From Opitutaceae bacterium (GTDB taxonomy: Bacteria > Verrucomicrobiota > Verrucomicrobiia > Opitutales > Opitutaceae): a stretch of 64,000 bases of DNA. The notes under the pieces are model-generated. The model had not been told where the DNA came from, did no database searches, and saw only the letters and a program-made list of their open reading frames with translations. Both the position numbers and the translations under genes were made by a program. Where the stretch lies: assembly GCA_015075305.1 (NCBI GenBank), contig JABTUS010000011.1, forward strand, positions 62,001-126,000, read 5' to 3'. Below are positions 1-8,519 of the stretch, piece after piece; position 1 is the stretch's first letter; every line of letters begins with the position of its first letter.

Positions 1-819
1 CACCCCAGCTCGATCGCGTCATCAATCGCGGTTGCAGCGGAGAACGGGCGCCAGTTGCGCGACTTCATCAGCCCGGAGGCATGGGTCCTGCTCAGCCGAC
101 TTGCGAACAAGATCAATTCGCTTCAGCAGGGCCATCTGACTCCCGGCAGAAAGCGGAAAAACGCGTCGCAGGCGATGAACCTGGTTCTCACGGATGTGAA
201 CGCGTTCATTGCCACCGCCGAACGCACGATGTTGATGGATGCAGGCTGGGAGTTTTTTCTCATGGGATGCCACCTGGAGCGGGCCATCATGGCCTGCAGC
301 GCGCTGCGCCCGATCCTGGGCAAACTTGACGACCTCGCCGCCGGTCAGGGAACCCCCGAACTTGTCGCGCGAGCCCGGTCCGGCGATGCTCCCGAACTGT
401 CCGCACTTCTTCGCATGCTGGGTTCCCAGGACGCCTACCGGCGCCTCTACCAGTCGGCCAGCCAGCCGGGTTTGGTGACAGCGCTTTTTCTAGTGCAGGA
501 AAACGTACCGCGCAGCCTCATGTACAATCTTCAGCGGATCCGGCGCAGCGTGCGCGTCGTCGCCACGAGCACTCCCCAGGAGCAGGATGAGGCCGTCGTC
601 GCAGCTGTGGACGAGCTGCTCCGGTTTCTGCGCGAACTGCCAATCCAGGACTTTTTTCGGGCGCGAAAGACGCAGGAGAGCTCCGCAGACTCAGCAAGAT
701 CAAGTCTTGGCGAACTGCTCGCGCATCTGCTCGACCGCCTCTTCGATCTCCATCCCCTGCTAAGCGATCACTACTTCAGCCACCAGGCGCGGGCCCTTCA
801 GCGCGCTACAACCGGATAA
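1..819 (+). CDS. alpha-E domain (DUF403) protein, C-terminal part, cut by window edge
   Basis: The reading frame is open from base 1 to the TAA at 817-819, so the true start lies outside the window. The protein is almost wholly alpha-helical and carries the features of the alpha-E (DUF403) family: an N-terminal Ala/Glu-rich helix reading AVAAENGRQLRDFISPE, then the 'ER' pattern (FIATAERTMLMDAGWEFFLMG.HLERA) typical of the family. In other bacteria such genes sit beside circularly permuted ATP-grasp and transglutaminase-like genes, in a presumed peptide-modifying system; those partners would be to the left. The last 14 bases overlap the convergent ABC exporter gene. Biochemical role unknown. 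Confidence 0.85.
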   Translation, partial: HPSSIASSIAVAAENGRQLRDFISPEAWVLLSRLANKINSLQQGHLTPGRKRKNASQAMNLVLTDVNAFIATAERTMLMDAGWEFFLMGCHLERAIMACSALRPILGKLDDLAAGQGTPELVARARSGDAPELSALLRMLGSQDAYRRLYQSASQPGLVTALFLVQENVPRSLMYNLQRIRRSVRVVATSTPQEQDEAVVAAVDELLRFLRELPIQDFFRARKTQESSADSARSSLGELLAHLLDRLFDLHPLLSDHYFSHQARALQRATTG

Positions 820-2860
820 TCTGATCCGCACAATGGCAGAATGCCTGGCGATGACAGGCGACAATTGCAGTGATCCCGGCGCCCACGCGGCGTCGAATCG
901 CCGCCACGACATGCTGTTCCGATTCATCCTCAAGTGCAGACGTGGGCTCATCCAGCAGCAAAAGGGGTCCACTCCGATAGAATGCCCGGGCAAGGGCAAG
1001 CCGCTGCCGCTGACCTCCTGAAAGATTTGCCCCGCCTTCCTGCAGCCAGGTGCCAAACTTGTCGGGGAGCGACTCTATCCAACCGAGCACATTCGCATCG
1101 CGGCATGCCTCCAGGAGGCGGGCGACATCGGGTGGGCCACCGTCGGGAATCAGGTTGTCCATGACCGAGCCCGAAAACAGCTCCACCCGCTGGGGCATCA
1201 CGGCCAGGCCCCTTCGCAATCCATCAAGGGAAAAATGCTCGAGTCCAACACCTCCGATTGAGACCCGGCCTTGAGTGATGTCCTGGCTCGCCTGCAACAC
1301 AGCCAGTATGGTGCTCTTTCCGCAGCCTGATGCCCCAACGAGCACCGTCAGCGTTCCCCTTCGGAACACCGCGGAAAACTCGCGCAGCACAGGCAGCCGG
1401 CCCGGGTGCTGCACCGTGACGCTTTCCCATTCAATGTCTCCCATTGTTTCCGGGTTCAGCATTCTCACTCCCCCTGTCGGTTCCGGCTGAAGATCGACGA
1501 TTTCAAAGAGCCGGTCGGTCGCAACCATGGCCTCCTGCACGGAGGAGTTCAGCGATACCAGCGACGACGCCGGGCCAACAAGATAACCCGCCAGCGTGTA
1601 CGCGCTCATCAGCTCACCCATTGAAAGGTGCTGCTGCAGAACAAGCCATCCTCCGATCCAAAGAGTTCCCAGCGTATAAAGCTGCGTTGAAGCCTGGTTG
1701 AAAACCCCGAGCCAGAGTCCCGCAGTCACAGCCCCGCGATGCGCACGTAGCAGTCTCACAAGCTGCTGCTCTCCCCGCTCCGCTTCCCTATCCTCAAGGT
1801 TCATGGCGCGCACCGTCAGGTGGGTCTGGAGCGACTCGGCCAGATGGCCCTGCCATTCGGCCGCCCGCACCATGAGCAGCCGCTGCGCCCGCCGGTTTAC
1901 CACATTCGCAACGGGATACATCATGCCCTGCAGAACAATCAGTCCTCCAGCCAGCGCGCCGAGGCGCCAGTCGTAGAAAAACAATCCCGTCAACGACGCT
2001 GCTACAATCAGCGGATTGAGAAGCAGACTGACGAGCGTCTGGTTTATGAAGGTGCGTATGCGGGCGGCGTCACCCACGCGCGATAGCATCTCTCCAACAC
2101 GCATGCCGTCATGAAAGGCACGGGGAAGCCTGAGCAGGTGTCGATAATAGCCAAGCATGAGCACAGCATCGATCCTCTGGGCGAGCCTCAAGCCTATGCG
2201 TCCCTGAAGCCAGGTGAGCACTACCCGCGCGGCAATCACTCCCAGCATGCCCGCGCCCAGAAGCACCAGCATGCGGCTGTCCTGATCGGGAAGAACCGAG
2301 TCGAGCAGCTTTTCGACATACAGCGACATCGCCAGCCCCAGAACTGTCGCCAGAGCCGCCCCGAGACCGGCCTGCAGGAGCAGAGACCGGTGAGGATGGA
2401 GAAGTCTGGCAAGACGGCTCCAGGGAGATTCGGCTGCCGCCCCGGGGTCGCCCTTCACAATTTCCCCTGGCTTCGGTGAAACCAGCAGAAAGACTCCACT
2501 GCTCATTCCGGTGAGCTTCTCCCGCGGCCACCGGCAGGAGGAGCCCACCGCCGGATCCATCACCCGAACGTTCCTTCCGTTCACCTTTTCAAGAACAACG
2601 TAGTGATGCAGGTGCGACGGAAGGACGACATGAGCCACGACAGGAAGCGGCAGGTTCCCAAGGTCCGCGGGTGACGTCCGCACTCCTGCGACACTCAGCC
2701 CGGCCTTCTCTCCGGCCTGCACGAGACCGAGGGCCGTTGTACCGGATCTCCCGGTGCCGCTCCATTGGCGGAGCTGTGCAACCGCCTGGGGTCGCCGATA
2801 GCGCCGGCACAGGTAGGCGAGGCAGGTCGGACCACAATCGCTCTGGTCGCGTTGCTTCAA
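806..2860 (-). CDS. C39 peptidase-containing ABC exporter (PCAT, double-glycine peptide export)
   Basis: 684 aa, three modules. Residues 1-135 are a C39 bacteriocin-processing peptidase: Q3 and C9 in QRDQSDCGP (oxyanion Gln six residues before the catalytic Cys), the His in SHLHHYVVL and the Asp of MDPA. Residues 150-430 are an ABC membrane domain. Residues 450-684 are the ATPase, with GASGCGKST (Walker A), LSGGQRQRLALARA (signature), LLLLDEPTSALE (Walker B) and a His-switch ACHRQ. Such enzymes cut leader peptides after Gly-Gly and export the product across the inner membrane. The start is a TTG at 2860; no ATG or GTG precedes Q3 in frame, and the nearest upstream in-frame stop is the TAG that ends the peptide gene (2912-2914). 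Co-oriented with the leader peptide and HlyD genes; ends convergently inside the DUF403 gene. Confidence 0.92.
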   Translation of the reverse strand: MKQRDQSDCGPTCLAYLCRRYRRPQAVAQLRQWSGTGRSGTTALGLVQAGEKAGLSVAGVRTSPADLGNLPLPVVAHVVLPSHLHHYVVLEKVNGRNVRVMDPAVGSSCRWPREKLTGMSSGVFLLVSPKPGEIVKGDPGAAAESPWSRLARLLHPHRSLLLQAGLGAALATVLGLAMSLYVEKLLDSVLPDQDSRMLVLLGAGMLGVIAARVVLTWLQGRIGLRLAQRIDAVLMLGYYRHLLRLPRAFHDGMRVGEMLSRVGDAARIRTFINQTLVSLLLNPLIVAASLTGLFFYDWRLGALAGGLIVLQGMMYPVANVVNRRAQRLLMVRAAEWQGHLAESLQTHLTVRAMNLEDREAERGEQQLVRLLRAHRGAVTAGLWLGVFNQASTQLYTLGTLWIGGWLVLQQHLSMGELMSAYTLAGYLVGPASSLVSLNSSVQEAMVATDRLFEIVDLQPEPTGGVRMLNPETMGDIEWESVTVQHPGRLPVLREFSAVFRRGTLTVLVGASGCGKSTILAVLQASQDITQGRVSIGGVGLEHFSLDGLRRGLAVMPQRVELFSGSVMDNLIPDGGPPDVARLLEACRDANVLGWIESLPDKFGTWLQEGGANLSGGQRQRLALARAFYRSGPLLLLDEPTSALEDESEQHVVAAIRRRVGAGITAIVACHRQAFCHCADQIIRL

Positions 2861-2911
2861 GGAAACGTGGCCAGGTCCAATGATTCGAGAGTCCGCCCTG
2901 CCGCGGTCCGC

Positions 2912-3112
2912 CTAGATGTCTGCCACCAATCCATAGGCTTCAAGAAACTCCCCCATTGAGTATGGCGTGAAGACTTCTCTCACTCCCAAATCAGCCCGAG
3001 GGCTGATGCCGGGAGGGAATAGCTCGTCATTGAGCGGCGCAAATCCGCCATGAATGGCGGCCAGATCTGACATAGGAACAGCTTTCATTTTATTTTGGTC
3101 ATTTGGGTTCAA
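2912..3112 (-). CDS. Small double-glycine leader peptide (putative exported peptide/bacteriocin-like precursor)
   Basis: A 66-codon gene between the HlyD and C39-ABC genes. Residues 14-23 (MSDLAAIHGG) match a double-glycine leader, with hydrophobic residues near -4, -7 and -12 and cleavage expected after G23. The mature part would be 43 residues (FAPLNDELF...), without Cys, acidic (7 Asp/Glu, 2 Arg), aromatic and Pro-rich, and ending in VADI. Three starts are possible: TTG 3112, ATG 3088 (residue 9, giving a 15-residue leader) or ATG 3073; no strong ribosome site separates them. Nothing in the mature peptide resembles a known bacteriocin or modified-peptide family that I can name. The function (toxin, signal or other) is unknown; the export route is inferred from its neighbours. 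Confidence 0.72.
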   Translation of the reverse strand: MNPNDQNKMKAVPMSDLAAIHGGFAPLNDELFPPGISPRADLGVREVFTPYSMGEFLEAYGLVADI

Positions 3113-3131
3113 TCTTCAGTTTCACCCGACC

Positions 3132-4403
3132 TCACAAAGCGTGGGCCGGATTTGAAGAAATGCGTCTGAGTGCCTGGTGGCTGGGCGGTCCTTGGTCGGG
3201 TTGAACCGCATCCCCCGAGATCCAGTCAGCCACATTGCGGCGCAGCAGCGTGAGCAGGCTTGCACGGCCCAGATCGAACCGAACCTCCGCGACAAAGCCC
3301 TTGCGCAATCGGGCGACCCGTCCATCGCGAGTGCGAAGCGCCGATTGCTGCGGTTTGAGCACGATCCGATACGATGGTTCGGAAGTCCCGGGAGAAACGT
3401 CCGGCGCGAGTTCCTCCACCTCGGCGTCCATCAGCCCCCATTCGGTTGCCGGAAGCGCCGTCACGCTCATTCTCGCCCGCTGCCCGGGCTGCACCAAGGC
3501 GCACACTCGCGGCGGCACACGACCTTCAACCCGGAAATCGTCGTCCGTGGAAATTGAGCCGAGCACCTGCGAGGCGACCACGACAGCACCCGGCCGCAGT
3601 GGCGCAAGATCCATCAAAAAACCTCCCACCGGAGCTCGAAGCACAAGAGTCCTCAACTCCTCCTCCACCTGTTTCAACTCCCCCTCCAGGGATCGCCCGC
3701 GTTGCTCCGCATCCCTTCTCTGCGCCGTCGCTGAAGCGGCCTGCCGATGGCGCGCAAGGGAACGAGCGCGTTCATCCGACTCAGCCGCGCTTCTGGCCGC
3801 ATCCCGCTCCCTGTCGCTGACGAGCCCCCGCGCCGCGAGCTTTTCAATCCGTTCCAATTCGCGGGCCGACTGGGCTGCGGACGCGACCAATGCGGCATCA
3901 CTGGCGACCCACTCATCCCAAAGCCGCCTCGCCCAGGAAGTATGAAAGCCCAGGCTTTCGCGCTGGGTATCGCGGTCATTCCCTTCGAGGCCTTCGGAGA
4001 AAGTGATCCATTCCTGGGCCTGAAACCGATACGCATCGCATTCGGCGGTCAGGGCGTCCCGTCGCGCCTTCAATGCGGGATTGGCCAGCTCGACCAGCGG
4101 CTGACCGGCGACAACCCGGTCGCCCGTCCGAACATACACGCTGTCCACGGAGGCGGTGGCCGGACTGCGCAATTCGGCATTCTCCGTACGCGTCCGCACG
4201 ATTCCCCAAGTGCGGACCGTCACATCCACCCGGATTGTCACCAACGCAGCCACTCCCGCCATCAACAGGCCGAGGAATATCCCCACTACCCACGGCCGTT
4301 CCGGCCCCGCCTCCGCTTCCAGCGCCGCCACCGTGTCACTCGCAGCCGACGCAGACAGCCAGCGCTGTGAAGCGGCGGCGGATTGGGACAGCGATGAAGG
4401 CAT
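3132..4403 (-). CDS. HlyD-family periplasmic adaptor (membrane fusion protein)
   Basis: 423 aa from ATG 4403 (a GTG at 4439 would add 12 residues). One transmembrane helix near residues 40-60 (GIFLGLLMAGVAALVTI), then a barrel-sandwich half motif (SPATASVDSVYVRTGDRVVAGQPLVEL), a long Ala/Arg/Glu-rich coiled coil (about residues 120-240), the second lipoyl half (LVLRAPVGGFLMDLAPLRPGAVV) and a beta-barrel region. These proteins link an inner-membrane ABC exporter to an outer-membrane channel. It is the first gene of the cassette, 19 bp upstream of the leader-peptide gene, so the three genes are probably cotranscribed. No TolC-type gene is nearby, so the outer-membrane component would be supplied from elsewhere. 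Confidence 0.88.
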   Translation of the reverse strand: MPSSLSQSAAASQRWLSASAASDTVAALEAEAGPERPWVVGIFLGLLMAGVAALVTIRVDVTVRTWGIVRTRTENAELRSPATASVDSVYVRTGDRVVAGQPLVELANPALKARRDALTAECDAYRFQAQEWITFSEGLEGNDRDTQRESLGFHTSWARRLWDEWVASDAALVASAAQSARELERIEKLAARGLVSDRERDAARSAAESDERARSLARHRQAASATAQRRDAEQRGRSLEGELKQVEEELRTLVLRAPVGGFLMDLAPLRPGAVVVASQVLGSISTDDDFRVEGRVPPRVCALVQPGQRARMSVTALPATEWGLMDAEVEELAPDVSPGTSEPSYRIVLKPQQSALRTRDGRVARLRKGFVAEVRFDLGRASLLTLLRRNVADWISGDAVQPDQGPPSHQALRRISSNPAHAL

Positions 4404-4703
4404 GGAGGCACCGTGGGGCGGGAGAGATGAAATACCCACATCGCAAATGCACGAAACGAGAGGCCACCTGCGCCCCTATTTCGGATGAACCGCCACCCCT
4501 GCGCAGGTGTGCCTGAGGCCCCTGCGCAAGGGTGACAGCACACTTCCTGGAGCACACGAATCCTTGTCTGGAAACAACCTGTCCCTTTTCCGGCTTCGCC
4601 AGGCCCCAGCGTGCAGAAGTCATGGGAACACAGGGGCAGGTTGGGATCGCCGCTCCCTCGATGCTCCTGCCGCCCCCAATCCTTCTGGAATCAGGGGTCT
4701 TGA

Positions 4704-5222
4704 TCAGCCCTTGGGGAGCACGCGATTGATCAACATTCGGTACGGCGGCAGCAGGACGAACGCCATGGCGAGTTTGATGCCCAGATCGCCTGTTGCCAGA
4801 TGCAGCCAGCTGATCGCGGTGCCCGCAAAGGCCAGACTGAAAAAAATCGCGGTATCAATGATCGACGCAGCACATGATCCAAGCAGCGGCGCCTGCCACC
4901 AGGTCCTTTTCCTCAACCGGTTGAAGATCGCAACATCCAGCAACTGCGAGACGATGAACGCCGTGCCCGACGCCACGGCAATCCGAAGGGGTGCAAGCAT
5001 CGCCGAACTGACCAGCCCGGCGGCAAATCCCACCCATGCGATCCGACGCGCCGCCTGCGGACCATGGAGGCGGTTGCAGACATCGGACACAAAGTAAGCG
5101 ACCGGATAGGAAAAGGCGCCCCACGTGAGCCAGGCGTTGAGCGGAAACTGCACCAGCCAGTTCGACAAAAGCACGATGGCGGCCATCGCCACCGCCGGAA
5201 CAAGAAGCTGGCGCGCTGTCAT
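4704..5222 (-). CDS. Queuosine precursor transporter, YhhQ/VUT (DUF165) family
   Basis: 172 aa with about six hydrophobic helices. The family pattern is visible: an N-terminal LVQFPLNAWLTWGAFSYPVAYFVSD segment, then the cytosolic GPQAARRIAWVGF loop, and charged or polar intramembrane residues (SQLLDVAIFNRLR, SIIDTAIFF). YhhQ proteins import queuine or preQ precursors for tRNA modification; this is family knowledge and was not tested here. It lies 264 bp upstream of the HlyD gene on the same strand; that gap has no gene I can support and probably holds the promoter of the export cassette. Confidence 0.82.
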   Translation of the reverse strand: MTARQLLVPAVAMAAIVLLSNWLVQFPLNAWLTWGAFSYPVAYFVSDVCNRLHGPQAARRIAWVGFAAGLVSSAMLAPLRIAVASGTAFIVSQLLDVAIFNRLRKRTWWQAPLLGSCAASIIDTAIFFSLAFAGTAISWLHLATGDLGIKLAMAFVLLPPYRMLINRVLPKG

Positions 5223-5303
5223 GCGTGTGCAGTCGGCTGGTGGACGACCGGGATCACCGGATCACGAGCGCACATGTGCGCTTCAAAACCCTCCCCGCAC
5301 CGC

Positions 5304-5666
5304 TCATCCGAAGAAACATCCGTACTCATCCGCAGAGATGACCGCGAGTGCCGCCTCGATCGACGGGAAGCTTGGCTCCGGAACATAGGGCTCCCATTTT
5401 CCAGAGGCACGCTTCCAATATAGTTTCCAGAACCTCCGGGACTTCACCCACTTCAATTTTGCAAAAGGAAAAGCCCTGACTATTGTGGGATCCTTCCAGT
5501 TCGGTCTCACCTCGGATAATATCACTTCGGATCCGCTGACATCCGCGCGAAAATCAAGCTGATCGCGGATCTCAGGCCTCGGTCGATGGCGTGCAATGAA
5601 CCTGCCAACATTGGCAAGAACATCAGCAGTATGCGCAGGAACAGCATCCATGGAAGAATCGTGCAC
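5304..5666 (-). CDS. DUF3024 family protein
   Basis: 120 aa, no signal peptide or membrane segment. The sequence follows the DUF3024 pattern: PRPEIRDQLDF near residue 30, EVRPNWKDP, a conserved AKLKWV..RRFWKLYWKRASGKWEPY core and the C-terminal DEYGCFFG. Members are small, often solitary proteins of unknown function; the tryptophan/basic core might bind a nucleic acid, but that is only a guess. Start ATG 5666 chosen as the longest form; Met6 (5651) is also possible. An 81-bp gap separates it from the YhhQ gene. Confidence 0.8.
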   Translation of the reverse strand: MHDSSMDAVPAHTADVLANVGRFIARHRPRPEIRDQLDFRADVSGSEVILSEVRPNWKDPTIVRAFPFAKLKWVKSRRFWKLYWKRASGKWEPYVPEPSFPSIEAALAVISADEYGCFFG

Positions 5667-5742
5667 AATCTGGAGTCACCCGTCAAAAGATACGTGGTCC
5701 TCCTCACGTTCTCCCATTCGCTTCCAATCCTACCAATCCGGT

Positions 5743-5763
5743 CACGACGGAGCGTGCCCCTCC
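5743..5763 (+). repeat. Dispersed hairpin repeat, copy 1
   Basis: Core acgacggagcgtgcccctcc. Here it follows ccggtc and has only a shortened left arm; complete copies fold as GGGCACG-N6-CGTGCCC. It lies in the 290-bp gene-free stretch 5667-5956, which also holds copy 2; apart from these repeats I see nothing coding there. Confidence 0.8.
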
Positions 5764-5840
5764 AAACTACACAAAATTCTTCTCCGCGTCCTCCGCGTCT
5801 CCGCGTGAAACTCTTCCGATTTCATCGTACATCCCAAGGT

Positions 5841-5861
5841 CACGACGGAGCGTGCCCCTCC
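5841..5861 (+). repeat. Dispersed hairpin repeat, copy 2
   Basis: Same core as copy 1, 98 bp downstream and in the same orientation. It is followed by a GGCATCCCTCCCCTGG-like tract and a CCCCTCCGCTGGAG segment, the second stem found in the larger composite copies near 33.1 kb and 47.85 kb. Confidence 0.8.
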
Positions 5862-5956
5862 AATATTTGTTGGCATCCCTCCCCTGGTACTGCCCCCTCC
5901 GCTGGAGATGACATGTAGCCGACAGGCGGCTGAAAAGCAGCCAACCTGTCGGCGTT

Positions 5957-7020
5957 ATGAATAATAACATACATAAAATAGATGGTGAGCGTGTCGCTGT
6001 CGAGATGGCGATGACGGTTAAGTTGGGGCTGGATCTGCACGCCAGGGATGTGGTGGTCTGCCGTCAGAATGACGGGCAGCAGCCGAAGCCAGTGTGCAGA
6101 ATGACGCACAAAGAGTTGCTGGATCTGGTTGCGGGGCTGATCGCTGCAGGACACCGTGTGGAGAGTTGCTACGAGGCCGGACCGTGCGGATACGGGTTGC
6201 ATCGCAAGTTGATCCAGATGGGAGCGCGCAATCGGGTGATCGTGCCTCGGAAATGGGACGCGGAAGGCAGGCGTGTGAAAACTGATCGCAGGGATGCCCG
6301 GGATCTCTGTGATGCGCTGGACCGATACCTGCGAGGCAGCACCACTGCCTTTTCGGTGTGTACGTTCCGACGGAGGAACAGGAAGAGACCTCGAGCGTTG
6401 GGTCGGCAGCGGGGAATGCTGGTGAAGGAGCGCCAGCGCTGTGTGGTGCGGGGTCACGGCCTGATGCTGACCGCCGGTGTGCAGGCGGATCCAGACTGGT
6501 GGCATCCCAAGGCCTGGGTGAGCTGGCGAAGACATTGCCGCCGGAGCTGCGCGCACGGATAGAGACCGGCAGCGTCAAGCGCTGCATTTTGAATCCGAGA
6601 TAGAAGCGTGGACCAAGCGGGTTGAGAGTATGGGCGAGAAACAGATTCTGGTGAAAGGACTGGGTCTGCTCACGAACACACCCTGGAATGGAGGTGTGCG
6701 ATTGGGCCCGCTTGGCGGTCGTCGAAAGGTGGAGGGTACAGCGGATTGCGCCGAGTGGAGTACTCGACGGGGACACGTCGCCGTCAGGGCAGCATCCCAA
6801 GCACGGAAACCCTCGAATGCGTCACCTGCTCGTCGAGGCCGCCCGGCGTCTGCTGCGCTGGCAGCCCGACTACCCTCCGCTGAAAAAATCTGCGCCAGGC
6901 GCTCGGCGCCCGCACGCAAACGAGCCGTGGTCGCAGTCGCGCGACGGCTCGCAATCGATTTGATGGCGCATCCACACCGGTCGCTGCACGCCCGAACAGC
7001 TGGGCCTGAAAGTGGGTTGA
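5957..7020 (+). pseudogene. IS110-family transposase, frameshifted (copy A)
   Basis: The N-terminal half is readable from about 6005 as an IS110 DEDD/RuvC-like domain: VKLGLDLHARDVVVC, ESCYEAGPCGYGLHR and TDRRDARDLCDALDRY. Single-base shifts then break the frame: a lost base near 6357 (compare ggtgtgtacg here with ggtggtgtacg in copy B), an extra base near 6391, and others around 6510-6900. The C-terminal transposase_20 part is still recognisable in pieces: GHVAVR, then [20 protein letters not shown], ending at the TGA 7018-7020 after EQLGLKVG. Non-functional as given, unless the indels are sequencing errors. The segment from 6090 onward is repeated in tandem downstream. Confidence 0.85.
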
Positions 7021-7303
7021 GCGCCTAAATGGGACTTTGGTGGCGGGGCGGAGTGTGTTCGTCATGCCCCTTGGTGAACCCCGTCTCCGAGATCGAGCCG
7101 CTTTGTCTCCGCCACTACTCTTCCGCATAAGTCATCTTAACGGCGCACATCACGCGCTTTGGATAGCAGGTTGGACCGTCAGTTGCGCTGACGTGTCAGC
7201 GGCGGAGAACGTCCCCGGCGCCACAATCCCAATTCCCTTTTCAACGCACGTCCACAGCGTGCGAAGGCGCACTTTTCGCTTGATTGCCATTTCGGCTTCA
7301 TAG
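6090..7303 (+). repeat. Tandem direct repeat, unit A (1214 bp)
   Basis: Begins at cagtgtgcagaatgacgcac inside the transposase and runs through its 3' end plus about 280 bp of noncoding DNA to ttcggcttcatag. Unit B follows immediately. The two differ mainly by one- or two-base indels in short homopolymers plus a few substitutions, yet have the same overall length. Confidence 0.88.
7021..7303 (+). ncRNA. Structured noncoding end of the IS110 element; possible bridge RNA region (copy A)
   Basis: This 283-bp gene-free stretch directly follows the transposase stop and is preserved in both repeat units. It contains clear hairpins: GTCAG-TTGCG-CTGAC at 7178-7192, with an overlapping GCTGAC-GT-GTCAGC at 7187-7200, and CGCACG-TCCACAG-CGTGCG at 7245-7263. 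IS1111-type members of the IS110 family carry a guide (bridge) RNA in the right-hand noncoding end; assigning that role here is inference from position and foldability. Confidence 0.35.
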
Positions 7304-8235
7304 CAGTGTGCAGAATGACGCACAAAGAGTTGCTGGATCTGGTTGCGGGGCTGATCGCCGCAGGACACCGTGTGGAGAGTTGCTACGAGGCCGGACCGTG
7401 CGGATACGGGTTGCATCGCAAGTTGATCCAGATGGGAGCGCGCAATCGGGTGATCGTGCCTCGAAATGGGACGCGGAAGGCAGGCGTGTGAAGACTGATC
7501 GCAGGGATGCCCGGGAGATCTGTGATGCGCTGGACCGATACCTGCGAGGCAGCACCACTGCCTTTTCGGTGGTGTACGTTCCGACGGAGGAACAGGAAGA
7601 GACTCGAGCGTTGGGTCGGCAACGGGGAATGCTGGTGAAGGAGCGCCAGCGCTGTGTGGTGCGGGGTCACGGCTTGATGCTGACCGCCGGTGTGCAGGCG
7701 GATCCAGACTGGTGGCATCCCAAGGCACCGGAGTGAGCTGGCGAAGACATTGCCGCCGGAGCTGCGCGCACGGATAGAGACCCGCAGCGTCAAGCGCTGC
7801 ATTTTGAATCCGAGATAGAAGCGTGGACCAAGCGGGTTGAGAGTATGGGCGAGAAACAGATTCTGGTGAAAGGACTGGGTCTGCTCACGAACACACTCCT
7901 GGAATGGAGGTGTGATTGGGCCCGCTTTGGCGGTCGTCGAAGGTGGGAGGGTACAGCGGATTGTGCCCGAGTGAGTACTCGACGGGGACACGTCGCCGTC
8001 AGGGCAGCATCTCCAAGCACGGAAACCCTCGAATGCGTCACCTGCTCGTCGAGGCCGCTCGGCGTCTGCTGCGCTGGCAGCCCGACTACCCTCCGCTGAA
8101 AAACTGCGCCGGGCGCTCGGCGCCCGTGCACGCAAACGAGCCGTGGTCGCAGTCGCGCGACGGCTCGCAATCGATTTATGGCGCATCCACACCGGTCGCT
8201 GCACGCCCGAACAGCTGGGCCTGAAAGTGGGTTGA
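7304..8235 (+). pseudogene. IS110-family transposase, 5'-truncated and frameshifted (copy B)
   Basis: Starts within the transposase at the codons MTHKELLDLVAGL, so it lacks the first DEDD motif present in copy A. It keeps ESCYEAGPCGYGLHR, DRRDAREICDALDRY and, in other frames, [22 protein letters not shown] and EQLGLKVG with a TGA at 8233-8235. Its frameshifts differ from those of copy A: a base is missing near 7463 (cctcgaaatggg against cctcggaaatggg), while the VVYVPTEEQEETRALGRQ stretch that is broken in A is intact here. A consensus of the two copies nearly restores a full frame. Confidence 0.85.
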
Positions 8236-8517
8236 GCGCCTAAATGGGACTTTGGTGGCGGGGCGGAGTGTGTTCGTCATGCCCTTGGTGAACCCTGTCT
8301 TGAGATCGAGCCGCTTTGTCTCCGCCACTACTCTTTCCGCATAAGTCATCTTAACGGCGCACATCACGCGCTTTGATAGCAGGTTGGACCGTCAGTTGCG
8401 CTGACGTGTCAGCGGCGGAGAACGTCCCCGGCGCCACAATCCCAATTCCTTTTTCAACGCACGTCCACAGCGTGCGAAGGGCGTAGCTTTTTTCGCTTGC
8501 CCATTTCGGCTTCATAG
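8236..8517 (+). ncRNA. Structured noncoding end of the IS110 element (copy B)
   Basis: The counterpart of 7021-7303, with the same hairpins: the GTCAG...CTGAC/GCTGAC...GTCAGC cluster near 8391-8413 and CGCACG-TCCACAG-CGTGCG at 8458-8476. Loops and stems are unchanged, whereas nearby homopolymers vary. Interpretation as a guide RNA is tentative. Confidence 0.3.
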
Positions 8518-8519
8518 CA

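Larger units (their letters stand above)
7304..8517 (+). repeat. Tandem direct repeat, unit B (1214 bp)
   Basis: Second unit of the head-to-tail duplication. It ends at ttcggcttcatag and is followed by caggggcatgctttgtc, a member of the dispersed palindrome family, so the duplication stops at a hairpin repeat. Confidence 0.88.

Noticed and set aside
5667-5956. CRISPR-like array from the two close repeats at 5743 and 5841
   Set aside because: Only two copies with a 77-bp space, and the same unit is scattered through the window; it is an intergenic hairpin repeat.
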